This document shows, one piece after another, positions 1 through 7,952 of a DNA stretch of 36,639 bases. Both the position numbers and the translations under genes were made by a program. Numbering within the stretch: position 1 is the stretch's first letter; the number at the start of each line of letters is the position of its first letter. This DNA comes from Gammaproteobacteria bacterium (lineage in GTDB: Bacteria; Pseudomonadota; Gammaproteobacteria; SZUA-229), in assembly GCA_022340645.1 (NCBI GenBank), contig JAJDNP010000007.1, forward strand, positions 1-36,639, given 5' to 3'. Below the pieces are notes generated by a model. The model worked only from the letters and a program-made list of their open reading frames with translations. It ran no database searches and had not been told where the DNA came from.

Positions 1-30
1 ATCTGTGTTTATCTGCGTTAATCTGTGGAC
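1..30. repeat. Tandem 10-nt repeat, end of a small dispersed element
   Basis: Three head-to-tail variants of a 10-mer (ATCTGTGTTT, ATCTGCGTTA, ATCTGTGGAC) occupy the first 30 bases. The pattern, three units of 9-10 nt, resembles the arms of the elements at 21074-21253 and 30706-30856. It may be one end of an element whose other end lies before the window. It overlaps an upstream GTG (25) that could be mistaken for the rlmD start. Confidence 0.55.
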
Positions 31-69
31 AAATGTACTTTGTTTAAAAATCACAGTGTTGCTTTAAAT

Positions 70-1425
70 ATGTCTACTAACAGAAGACGGCGTCGCAGGA
101 CGCGGTTGCCGGAAGAGCTGGCTGAAGCTGAAATCACTTCAATGTCAAATGAAGGCAGAGGTATTGCGCATATTGAAAACCGCACAGTCTTCATTGACCA
201 GGCATTACCAGGCGAGAAAGTATTATTCAGATACACCCGGTTGAATAAAAATATCGCAGAGGGCCGTGCAGTTGAAATATTGCTGGCATCTGATTTGCGT
301 ATTGAACCGAAATGCTCTGTTTTTGAAATATGTGGCGGCTGCAGCTTGCAGCACATGTCTACCTCCGCACAGCTAGCGCTGAAGCAGTCCATGCTGCTGG
401 ATCAGTTGATGCACCATGGTGTTACACCGGGAGATATGTTAGCGCCGTTAATCGGTCCCGAATATGGTTATCGTCATAAAGCCCGGCTTGGCGTACGTTA
501 TGTAAACAAAAAACAGAAAATCCTGGTCGGTTTTCGTGAGCGTAATTCTTCATTTATAACGGATACAGCACGCTGCGAGGTACTGCATCCTTCAGTGGGA
601 GAGATTATCAGCGAACTCGCGGAGTGTATTAATCAACTCGAAGTAAAACGCTTTATTCCTCAAATAGAGGTTGCGGTGGGCGACAACCAGTCGGTTCTGG
701 TGTTTCGCCATCTCAGGGAGTTGCCGGCTTCAGACCGGCGGCTGTTAGCTGATTTCTGTGAGTTACATTCCCTGGTCTGTTATTTACAGGCAGGCAAGCC
801 GGATAATCTGGAATTGTTGTATCCAGCAAACGTTGAGCCTTTATATTATCTGTTACCAGCATTTGATGAATCCGCAGCCAAGCTGAAAATCGAGTTCCAG
901 CCATCTGATTTTACCCAGGTCAATCCGGATATAAATAAACGTATGGTGGCAAATGCGGTGAACTATCTTGATCTGAACAAAACTGACAGAGTACTGGATC
1001 TGTTCAGCGGTCTGGGCAATTTTTCTCTTGCCATGGCGCGGCAGTGTCAGCAGGTAACGGCAGTTGAAGGTTCGTTGGCCATGGTCAAAAAAGCCAGGGA
1101 TAATGCATCACTGAATAATATTGCAAATGTCGAATACATTTATGCAGATTTGTATAGTGATGAAATCTTGAGGGCACCGTGGCTTAAACAGCAGTACCAT
1201 AAAATTCTGCTGGACCCGCCACGCTCAGGTGCTGCAGAAATTTTGCCCGCACTGAAGAAAATGCAGGCAAAGGTGGTCGTCTATGTATCCTGTCATCCGG
1301 CAACATTGGCCCGTGATGCCGACGTGCTGGTAAGCGAATTGGGTTATTCGCTAACTAAAGCCGGCATCATGAACATGTTCCCGCATACCGCGCATGTTGA
1401 GTCTATCGCTGTCTTTGCAAAGTAG
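70..1425 (+). CDS. rlmD: 23S rRNA (uracil-5)-methyltransferase RlmD
   Basis: RlmD uses S-adenosylmethionine to methylate C5 of U1939 (E. coli numbering) in 23S rRNA. The protein (451 aa from ATG 70) starts with an arginine run and a TRAM-like OB fold (about residues 14-72). Next come the 4Fe-4S cysteines C82, C88, C91 (CGGCSLQH) and C169, nearly the same positions as I recall for E. coli RlmD (81, 87, 90, 162). The C-terminal Rossmann domain has DLFSGLGNFS, the DPPRSG loop and the catalytic SCHPATLARD cysteine. An in-frame GTG at 25 would add 15 residues, but it lies in repeat DNA, so I prefer ATG 70; neither start has a strong ribosome binding site. It is convergent with sppA, 42 bases away. 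Identification is firm; the start is less so. Confidence 0.93.
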   Translation: MSTNRRRRRRTRLPEELAEAEITSMSNEGRGIAHIENRTVFIDQALPGEKVLFRYTRLNKNIAEGRAVEILLASDLRIEPKCSVFEICGGCSLQHMSTSAQLALKQSMLLDQLMHHGVTPGDMLAPLIGPEYGYRHKARLGVRYVNKKQKILVGFRERNSSFITDTARCEVLHPSVGEIISELAECINQLEVKRFIPQIEVAVGDNQSVLVFRHLRELPASDRRLLADFCELHSLVCYLQAGKPDNLELLYPANVEPLYYLLPAFDESAAKLKIEFQPSDFTQVNPDINKRMVANAVNYLDLNKTDRVLDLFSGLGNFSLAMARQCQQVTAVEGSLAMVKKARDNASLNNIANVEYIYADLYSDEILRAPWLKQQYHKILLDPPRSGAAEILPALKKMQAKVVVYVSCHPATLARDADVLVSELGYSLTKAGIMNMFPHTAHVESIAVFAK

Positions 1426-1431
1426 TTTTTT

Positions 1432-1450
1432 CGGCGGTTTCGACCGGCCG
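1432..1450. other. Hairpin between convergent rlmD and sppA
   Basis: CGGCGGT and ACCGGCCG pair around a TTCG loop with one bulged G, giving a GC-rich 7-bp stem. The adjoining T-run lies on the wrong side for an intrinsic terminator on either strand. It may slow polymerase or protect 3' ends; that is inference. Confidence 0.4.
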
Positions 1451-1467
1451 CCCGGGTAACCGAGTAA

Positions 1468-2409
1468 TTACCTTGCTGAAGTAGAAAAGAACTGGCTGCT
1501 GATTGCCTGGGCGACTGTAGAGCCAAGCCGGTCTGCAAAACGCTGAAGAAGATCATCTTCTACTGTGTAGTTGACAATCGTTTCTGCGCCGATCACTTCT
1601 CGCGCTACGTAACTGGAACTGGCAAGCTCATCAACCAGGCCAATAGTAACAGCTGCTTCCCCAGTCCAGATTAAACCGGAAAAAAGGCCATCAACGCTGG
1701 TATCGAGCCGGTCTCCGCGGCCTTGCTTAACAGAATTGATAAACTGGTGATGAATTTCAGTTAGCATGTTTTGTATGTGTGCCATCGCTTTTTCATCAAC
1801 CGGCAGGAATGGGTCGAGCAGGGCCTTGTTTTCACCCGCGGTTAAAGTACGGCGCTCAACACCCAGTTTTTTCATGGCATCGACAAAGCCAAAGTTATCC
1901 ATGCGAACACCAATAGAGCCGACGATGCTGGCTTTATCTGCATAAATTTTATCGGCAGCGGAGGCAATATAATATCCGCCTGATGCGCAGATATCTGTTA
2001 CCACTGCATACAGGGGAGTATCGGGGTACTTCTTACGCAACCGTACCATTTCATCGTAGACATAACCGGCCTGTACCGGTGAGCCGCCGGGACTATTGAT
2101 TCTTAGTATCACACCGGCTGTGTTCTTGTTGTCAAAAGCATCACGCAGTGCAGTAACGATTTTGTCGGCACTGGCTTCTTCGTTATCCGCAATTACGCCA
2201 TTTACCTCAACGAGCGCAGTGTGTTTTTCATTGAGGCTAACCTTGGTTAGACTGGCGTCGCCATACATATACAGGATTACGGCAATGTATATAAAGGTTA
2301 ATAATTTAAAAAATATACCCCAGCGGCGAGAGCGGCGCTGTTCTTTCAGGCTGGATTCCGCCAGCTGGGTTAGCATTTCTTTTTCCCATGAAGGGTTGTT
2401 ATCAGACAT
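1468..2409 (-). CDS. sppA: Signal peptide peptidase SppA, short S49 family
   Basis: This membrane-anchored serine protease of family S49 degrades cleaved signal peptides. The 313-aa protein has a short cytoplasmic N-terminus, one membrane segment (about residues 31-50) and a ClpP-like protease domain. S143 in CASGGYY and K195 in GENKALLDP are the likely Ser-Lys dyad. Their 52-residue spacing matches what I recall for Bacillus SppA (S147/K199), so this is the single-domain form rather than the double-length E. coli type. The SPGG motif (106-109) is also present. It is last in a minus-strand operon rluC-HAD-sppA with a 26-bp gap to the HAD gene, an arrangement I recall from Pseudomonas. Confidence 0.92.
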   Translation of the reverse strand: MSDNNPSWEKEMLTQLAESSLKEQRRSRRWGIFFKLLTFIYIAVILYMYGDASLTKVSLNEKHTALVEVNGVIADNEEASADKIVTALRDAFDNKNTAGVILRINSPGGSPVQAGYVYDEMVRLRKKYPDTPLYAVVTDICASGGYYIASAADKIYADKASIVGSIGVRMDNFGFVDAMKKLGVERRTLTAGENKALLDPFLPVDEKAMAHIQNMLTEIHHQFINSVKQGRGDRLDTSVDGLFSGLIWTGEAAVTIGLVDELASSSYVAREVIGAETIVNYTVEDDLLQRFADRLGSTVAQAISSQFFSTSAR

Positions 2410-2435
2410 AATGAATTCCTGCTGTGCTTTTTATG

Positions 2436-3101
2436 CTAATTATGGTTTAAAAAATCGGATAAATCCTTGATATTGTGTAAACAAACCAGTGGCTTGTATT
2501 TTTCCAGCACATCGGCAGTGTGTACACCATGGGTGACGCCAATACAATTCATTTTGGCGCTGTTTGCCATTTGAAGATCAAGTTCGCTGTCACCTATCAT
2601 GAGCGCTTCGTCAGCAGAGAAGTTTAACTCATTGAGTATTTCATGCAGCATTTCCGGATGAGGTTTTGATTTATTTTCTCCCGCGCAGCGGGTGGCGGTG
2701 AAATAACCAGCCATTTTATGTTCCGCAATGGCTTTTTCCAGGCCGCTACGGCTTTTGCCAGTGGATATCGCGAGTGTATAGCCTTCATTCTGAAGTTCAT
2801 GCAGAAGATTATTAACGCCTGCAAAAAGCGGTGCTGGCACGGTATTGTCAAAAAGGTAATGCTGGCGATAGGTATCCGCGATACTGGATAATGTCCCGGC
2901 ATGGTATTTTTCATCCAGTTCAGGATGCAGCTTTATTATTGCCTCCATCAGCCCCATACCGATAACATTTTTCGCCCGGGTTTCGTCGATATCAAAGCCT
3001 GCAACCTGTTTGCTCGCGTATTGCAAACTGGTCACTATACGTTCAATTGAATCGACCAGAGTGCCATCCCAGTCGAACACCAGAAGAGGGTATTGCTTCA
3101 T
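2436..3101 (-). CDS. HAD-IA hydrolase, phosphoglycolate phosphatase-like
   Basis: A 221-aa HAD-superfamily phosphatase. Motif I is DWDGTLVDS (residues 10-18), with the nucleophile and acid/base aspartates. Motif II is the STG near residue 114. A conserved lysine follows near 145 (SKPHPE), and motif IV is GDSELDLQMA. A helical cap lies between motifs I and II, as in Gph/PgmB-like subclass IA enzymes. The substrate cannot be read from sequence; phosphoglycolate or another small phosphoester is possible. It sits between rluC (15-bp gap) and sppA (26-bp gap), so it is probably co-transcribed with both. The same trio occurs in Pseudomonas, and no functional link among the three is established to my knowledge. 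Confidence 0.88.
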   Translation of the reverse strand: MKQYPLLVFDWDGTLVDSIERIVTSLQYASKQVAGFDIDETRAKNVIGMGLMEAIIKLHPELDEKYHAGTLSSIADTYRQHYLFDNTVPAPLFAGVNNLLHELQNEGYTLAISTGKSRSGLEKAIAEHKMAGYFTATRCAGENKSKPHPEMLHEILNELNFSADEALMIGDSELDLQMANSAKMNCIGVTHGVHTADVLEKYKPLVCLHNIKDLSDFLNHN

Positions 3102-3116
3102 TATTGTCTAGATTTT

Positions 3117-4058
3117 TTAGTTTTCGGGGTGTCTTAATTTCAGTAATAAAGTCTCCAGCTCATCACTGAGTGGAGCATATAAAGTTATGGGGTCGGTCAG
3201 AGGTAAATGCAACTGTAGTGCGTGCAGGAAAAGGCGTTTCAGGCCAAGTTCGCGAAAATATCGGTTGCTGGCCTTATTGCCATACTTGCTGTCACCGATA
3301 ACAGCGTGGCCAGTATATGCCGCATGCACCCGGATCTGGTGGGTGCGGCCGGTATCAATGGTAATTTTCATCAGGCTGCAGTTAGCGAATATCTCTACAG
3401 GTTCGAAATGGCTAATAGCATAATCACCGGATTCGTCTGCCTGCATCATATGCTCCCCGCTGCGTTTTACTTTACTGATGCCAATATCAATCGTTTTTTT
3501 GCCGTTTTGCCACTGGCCATCGAGTAATGCGAGGTATGTTTTTTCAATATGATCAGTTTTTTCAGCGCGCAAAAGTTCATGTAATAAAGCGAGTATGCGG
3601 CGGTTTTTTGCAAGCAGCAGGCAGCCGCTGGTTTCGCGGTCCAGGCGGTGAACCAGTTCAATAGTCTGTTCAGGATAAATCTGTCTGAATGCCTCAATAA
3701 TGCCAAAACGCAATCCGCTGCCTTTGTGCACAGCGAGACCGGATGGCTTGTTAATGGCGATGATGTCGTCGTTTTCGAAAAGAATGCTGTCCTTCAATGT
3801 TTGCATAACCGACTCAGGGACGGCGCTGTTTTCGACTTCTACAAGCTGAAGTGGCGGTAATCTCAGTGTATCGCCTGGCTGCAGCTTGTAATCCGGTTTT
3901 TTTCTGCCGCTGTTAACTCTTACCTCGCCGCTGCGCAATATGCGATAAATGTGGCTCCTGGGTACGCCTTTTAATTGCTTTAGCAGGAAATTATCAATGC
4001 GTTGCCCCGCCTGACTATCACTAATAGCAATCAGTTTTGCTCTATTATTCGCTGGCAT
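3117..4058 (-). CDS. rluC: 23S rRNA pseudouridine synthase RluC
   Basis: RluC makes pseudouridines 955, 2504 and 2580 of 23S rRNA. The 313-aa protein has an N-terminal S4 RNA-binding domain (about residues 15-75, with RIDNFLLKQL and VRVNSGRKKPDYKL). The RluA-type catalytic domain follows, with the signature HRLDRETSG whose aspartate is the nucleophile. INKPSGLAVHKGSG and TGRTHQIRVH are further family motifs. The position divergent from rne is the same as in E. coli and Pseudomonas and favours RluC over RluA or RluD. It is first in an operon with the HAD phosphatase and sppA. Confidence 0.93.
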   Translation of the reverse strand: MPANNRAKLIAISDSQAGQRIDNFLLKQLKGVPRSHIYRILRSGEVRVNSGRKKPDYKLQPGDTLRLPPLQLVEVENSAVPESVMQTLKDSILFENDDIIAINKPSGLAVHKGSGLRFGIIEAFRQIYPEQTIELVHRLDRETSGCLLLAKNRRILALLHELLRAEKTDHIEKTYLALLDGQWQNGKKTIDIGISKVKRSGEHMMQADESGDYAISHFEPVEIFANCSLMKITIDTGRTHQIRVHAAYTGHAVIGDSKYGNKASNRYFRELGLKRLFLHALQLHLPLTDPITLYAPLSDELETLLLKLRHPEN

Positions 4059-4311
4059 CTTGATAATATATTTGTATGTGGATATTGCTTGACCAAAGCT
4101 TCGCAGTTTGACAGACTTGACTATTGGAGCGCCAGTGCTAAAAGTGTATATTAGTCAGTGCATTTGTCAGAAATATTGCCAGAAAATGCACAAACTGACA
4201 TAAATAAAGGATTATATTCTTAATGAAGGATCAGCAAGATACCGAATAAATGTGGCAATTTCGCCGAATATAGCATCCAGTTCAAAACGTTTCATACAAA
4301 AAATGAACTTT

Positions 4312-4340
4312 TTGATACTGTCAATGCCTTATTTTATAAC
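4312..4340 (+). promoter_or_regulatory. Probable sigma-70 promoter of rne
   Basis: TTGATA (4312-4317) and TATAAC (4335-4340) are separated by 17 bases; each matches five of six consensus bases. Transcription would start near 4347, giving an rne leader of about 275 nt. Within the 563-base gap between rluC and rne it is the best promoter I found. Confidence 0.6.
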
Positions 4341-4486
4341 TGAATTTATGTATTTGCTGCGATAGTGTTTATTTAAATACAGACAGCAAATATGAAAATA
4401 AAAAGTACAAAACTATTTAATAATTTCAATGATTTTCCCGACATTCAATACTGATTACGCCGTTACTCTGCCAGAGCAATTGATGT

Positions 4487-4515
4487 TATCGCCCACACTA
4501 TTCATGTGGGCGATA
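4487..4515 (+). promoter_or_regulatory. Perfect 11-bp hairpin in the rne 5' leader
   Basis: TATCGCCCACA and TGTGGGCGATA form an uninterrupted 11-bp stem with a 7-base loop, 107 bases before the rne start. In E. coli a long rne leader with stable hairpins lets RNase E cleave its own mRNA and limit its level. By analogy this may be the local rne5-type sensor. No T-run follows, so it is not an intrinsic terminator. Confidence 0.6.
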
Positions 4516-4621
4516 CTCTGTATCTGTGCATTGCAGTACGCAGTCAGGCACATAAAACCAGTGCCGAAAACTCGCGTGGATAGTGTTTATACAGCGGGAG
4601 CACATACAGGTTTAACTGCAA

Positions 4622-6919
4622 ATGAAGAGAATTCTTATCAATGCAGTCCAGAAGGAAGAAGTTCGAGTCGCCATGGTCGATGGCCAGCAACTCTACGATC
4701 TGGACGTCGAAGTCCCATCTCGGGAACAGAAAAAATCCAATGTTTACAAAGGTAAAATAACACGCGTAGAACCAAGCCTGGAGGCCTGTTTCGTTGATTA
4801 TGGCGCTGAGCGCCATGGCTTTTTACCATTCAAGGAAGTTGCCCGTATGTACTTCACTGAAGAAGCACAAAAGGCATCAGGACGCCCTGATATTCGTACG
4901 GCCATAAAAGAAGGGCAGGAAATTATCATCCAGGTAGAAAAAGAAGAACGCGGCAACAAGGGTGCTGCGTTAACAACATTTATCAGCCTGGCGGGGCGTT
5001 ACCTGGTACTCATGCCGAACAATCCCCGTGCCGGCGGTGTTTCCCGTCGTATCGAGGGCGAAGATCGAAACCTTATACGGGAATCCCTGAGTCAGCTTGA
5101 AGTGCCTGAAGGCATGGGTTTGATCGTACGTACTGCCGGTGTGGGTCGCAACACGGAAGAATTGCAATGGGATCTGGATTATTTACTGCATCTGTGGTCT
5201 GCCTTTGAAAAGGCCGCGGCAGAAAGACCGGCGCCGTTTTTGATTTATCAGGAAAGTGACGTCACGACTCGTGCATTAAGAGATTATTTTCGCAGCGATA
5301 TTGCCGAGGTTTTGATCGATTCAAAAGATGTTTATGATGCGGCTATGGACTTCGTACAGCAGGTGATGCCTAACAGCGCACACAAGATCAAGCTTTATAG
5401 TGATACTGTGCCACTGTTTAATCGTTTTCAGATTGAGAACCAGATTGAGTCGGCTTACCGCCGTGAAGTACTGTTGCCCTCCGGTGGCGCCATCGTGATT
5501 GACCATACCGAGGCGCTGACGTCGATTGATATCAACTCTGCTCGTGCTACCAAAGGTGGTGATATCGAAGAGACCGCGACGAATACTAACCTGGAAGCGG
5601 CAGATGAAATTGCCCGTCAATTGCGCTTGCGTGACCTCGGCGGTCTGGTGGTCATTGATTTCATTGATATGCTCAATAGCCGTAATCAGCGGGCTGTCGA
5701 GAATCGTCTAAATGAGGCAGTGAAACCGGACCGGGCGCGTGTGCAGATTGGACGTATTTCACGATTTGGTCTGCTGGAAATGTCACGCCAGCGGCTAAAA
5801 CCTTCTTTAGGCGAATCGACACAGATAGCATGTCCGCGCTGTGCAGGACAGGGCACAATACGTACCGTTGAGTCTTTATCACTTTCCCTGGTACGTATCC
5901 TTGAAGAGGAAGCATTAAAAGCGGGTACAGCGAGAGTTGATATTCAGGTACCGGTTGATGTTGCGACCTATATGCTTAATGAAAAACGCCAGGCGATACA
6001 GGATATCGAAAAACTTTCCGGCGTTCACATACTGATTGTGGCGAATCCCACACTGGAAACGCCTCAGTATAAAGTTGACCGCGTGCGTAAGTCTGAACAT
6101 GATGAAAATGATGAAACCGCCAGTTATCAACGCGCGGAAACTGATACTCAATATACGATTGAACCAACTCCGCTAAAACAGATACAGCCAGAGAAGGCCG
6201 CAGTTTCCAGAATAACTCCCGGAAAACGACCTGCAGAAAAAGCCCCCGTTGTTGAGGTTAAAACCAGTTCAACAAGTTTGTTTAGTAAAATTGTATCCAT
6301 TTTGAGTGGAGAGAAGAGCGATAAAACAAAAGACACAAAGCCGGAGGAAGAGTCAGCATCAGCGAAGCAACGAAACCAGCGCAATGCACCGAAATCCGCT
6401 CAAAACCGCAGCCGCAGTGGCCGGGGACGTCGTGGCCGCAAGCCGGGCAGTCAGCAGGAATCTTCAAATAAGCCTGTAAAGAAACAGGCAAAAACGGCTG
6501 CGGAAAAAACCAGGGAAACGTCCGACAAATCTAAAGACGCAGCACAAGCCGGTGGCAAATCAGCTTCACAGACAGGCCGTGGTCGCCGTCGCCGGAGCAG
6601 TAATCGCTCAAAAAGTGCTGAATCGAAAAGTGGCAATGCTGAGCAAAAGGTAAGCACGGCATCCCCACAGAACAACTCTCAAGCTAACTCTCAATCCGAT
6701 GTTGTCACAAAAAATGCTGATAAAAGCAGTATTGAGGAGAAAAATTCTCCTGCACCAGCGATAGTGGAAAGCGCTATGGCCGGGAAATCTAAACCTGAGA
6801 AAACGAATGTTGATCAACCGGCTGCGAATGAAAGTAAGGCTTCCGCAATACAGGGCGATCAGCAGCCGCAGACAAATGATAATAGACCCGCGGTAACCTC
6901 GATCGATGAATTTCGGTGA
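4622..6919 (+). CDS. rne: Ribonuclease E
   Basis: RNase E is the main endoribonuclease for mRNA turnover and rRNA/tRNA processing and the scaffold of the RNA degradosome. The 765-aa protein has an S1 domain (about 35-125) and the RNase E/G catalytic core. D303 (SIDINS) and D346 (VVIDFIDM) fall at the numbers I recall for the E. coli catalytic aspartates. C404 and C407 (CPRC) form the Zn-link for tetramerisation. After about residue 510 the protein is low-complexity, with Arg/Gly-rich patches ([24 protein letters not shown]) typical of RNA-binding scaffold segments. The tail is much shorter than in E. coli (1061 aa). I recognise no enolase or PNPase binding motif. The ribosome binding site is weak. 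It is convergent with the phosphatase gene. Confidence 0.96.
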   Translation: MKRILINAVQKEEVRVAMVDGQQLYDLDVEVPSREQKKSNVYKGKITRVEPSLEACFVDYGAERHGFLPFKEVARMYFTEEAQKASGRPDIRTAIKEGQEIIIQVEKEERGNKGAALTTFISLAGRYLVLMPNNPRAGGVSRRIEGEDRNLIRESLSQLEVPEGMGLIVRTAGVGRNTEELQWDLDYLLHLWSAFEKAAAERPAPFLIYQESDVTTRALRDYFRSDIAEVLIDSKDVYDAAMDFVQQVMPNSAHKIKLYSDTVPLFNRFQIENQIESAYRREVLLPSGGAIVIDHTEALTSIDINSARATKGGDIEETATNTNLEAADEIARQLRLRDLGGLVVIDFIDMLNSRNQRAVENRLNEAVKPDRARVQIGRISRFGLLEMSRQRLKPSLGESTQIACPRCAGQGTIRTVESLSLSLVRILEEEALKAGTARVDIQVPVDVATYMLNEKRQAIQDIEKLSGVHILIVANPTLETPQYKVDRVRKSEHDENDETASYQRAETDTQYTIEPTPLKQIQPEKAAVSRITPGKRPAEKAPVVEVKTSSTSLFSKIVSILSGEKSDKTKDTKPEEESASAKQRNQRNAPKSAQNRSRSGRGRRGRKPGSQQESSNKPVKKQAKTAAEKTRETSDKSKDAAQAGGKSASQTGRGRRRRSSNRSKSAESKSGNAEQKVSTASPQNNSQANSQSDVVTKNADKSSIEEKNSPAPAIVESAMAGKSKPEKTNVDQPAANESKASAIQGDQQPQTNDNRPAVTSIDEFR

Positions 6920-6978
6920 TATCTGCTTGACTTGATGAGTATGATTGAAGCCGGCTGACAACTGGCAACGTGTGATTC

Positions 6979-7000
6979 AGGGCAACTACGGTGTTGCCCT
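6979..7000. other. Hairpin between convergent rne and phosphatase genes
   Basis: AGGGCAAC and GTTGCCCT form a perfect 8-bp stem with a 6-base loop (TACGGT), 60 bases after the rne stop and just before the phosphatase stop. No T-run follows on either strand. It may be a pause site or a 3'-end stabiliser serving both transcripts. Confidence 0.5.
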
Positions 7001-7005
7001 GCAAA

Positions 7006-7518
7006 CTAACCTGGTATGTCAGCACTTTTTTGCGTAAGCAGCGATAAACTGCTTGCCTGGATATGGTCAAGCAAACCTTCTGCCGCCTCTTGCACCATGT
7101 CTAACACAATCTCAAAACCACGACCCTGGCCATAATAGGGATCAGGCACTTCTAATTCGTCACAGGCGGAAAATTCGAGAAACAGGTGGATTCTGTCTTC
7201 AAAACCCTGCGGACAGATGGATAACAGGTCATCTTTATTATCATTATCCATCGCGATTACATAATCAAATTCCAGAATGTCATCACTGCTAACACGGCGT
7301 GCGCGTTGCTTGCTTAAGTCAATATCGCGTTTCTGTGCCGCTTTCTGCGCGCGCAGATCAGGCGCAGCTCCTACGTGGTAAGCGTGAGTCCCGGCTGAAT
7401 CAATATAAATCAGGTCCTGCAGGCTTGCCTGCATAACTTTGTGCCGAAATACGCCCTCTGCGGTTGGCGAACGGCAAATATTGCCCATACAGACAAATAG
7501 TACTTTGACTTGATGCAT
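7006..7518 (-). CDS. Low-molecular-weight protein-tyrosine phosphatase
   Basis: A 170-aa class II cysteine phosphatase. The P-loop VCMGNICRSPTAE (about residues 9-21) carries the nucleophilic Cys and Arg of the CX5R signature; the GNICRS form is typical. The general-acid aspartate lies in VPDPYYG (about residues 123-129). Such enzymes remove phosphate from tyrosine-phosphorylated proteins, often with a tyrosine kinase in polysaccharide export, but no kinase or export gene is nearby. A gene of this family also lies near rne in Pseudomonas as I recall, so the location is probably old. Family is certain; the cellular target is unknown. Confidence 0.92.
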   Translation of the reverse strand: MHQVKVLFVCMGNICRSPTAEGVFRHKVMQASLQDLIYIDSAGTHAYHVGAAPDLRAQKAAQKRDIDLSKQRARRVSSDDILEFDYVIAMDNDNKDDLLSICPQGFEDRIHLFLEFSACDELEVPDPYYGQGRGFEIVLDMVQEAAEGLLDHIQASSLSLLTQKSADIPG

Positions 7519-7952
7519 ATCTTAAATACGTGGATATATCAGGGCTTTTAACCAGTTTGAAAGCCGTTAATTTATTTTCGGTTCTGAATCATATTGTACA
7601 CTAAAACAGGGTGCTCAATTCCGGCCCGCAAACAAACTGACGATGAAAATGATAGCTCAGCTGTTAGTCAACAGCAGGTTACGGTCGCACTAAGCTCCGC
7701 TCACATGGATAATGGCTGAAAGTTTCCATGTCGCCATTATTGTCGGTATATTTAACATTCTACTAATCTATAGCACAGCGTGAATTCTGCATGATATTGA
7801 TAGTATTGGTGTTATCGATTGTGGCTTAAATTTTGCTTCTATCTATGCAGTCACTTACCGGAACTCATCTGAAGGGTTCTGGTGCCGGAGTTCAGTTTTA
7901 CCACTGGACGTTCATAGTAGATATAAATGAGACAAAAGGACCGTAGATAATC
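7519..7952. promoter_or_regulatory. 434-base divergent intergenic region with overlapping hairpins
   Basis: This gap separates the divergent phosphatase and L,D-transpeptidase genes. No convincing small gene is visible. At 7703-7740 two stems overlap: ACATGGA (7703-7709) with TCCATGT (7725-7731), and ATAATGGC (7709-7716) with GCCATTAT (7733-7740). They share base 7709 and are interleaved, so an RNA could form one or the other. I found no strong promoter pair. Confidence 0.4.

Noticed and set aside
25-69. GTG-initiated 15-residue N-terminal extension of RlmD
   Set aside because: It lies partly in the tandem 10-nt repeat and gives residues unlike RlmD N-termini; ATG 70 gives the expected cysteine numbering.
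4429-4755. 108-codon open frame across the rne leader and start
   Set aside because: It overlaps the well-supported rne start in another frame, runs through the leader hairpin and shows no recognisable domain.
7703-7740. H-type RNA pseudoknot from the interleaved stems
   Set aside because: The connecting loops would be 0-1 nt across 6-8 bp stems, which is not sterically possible; I treat the stems as alternatives.
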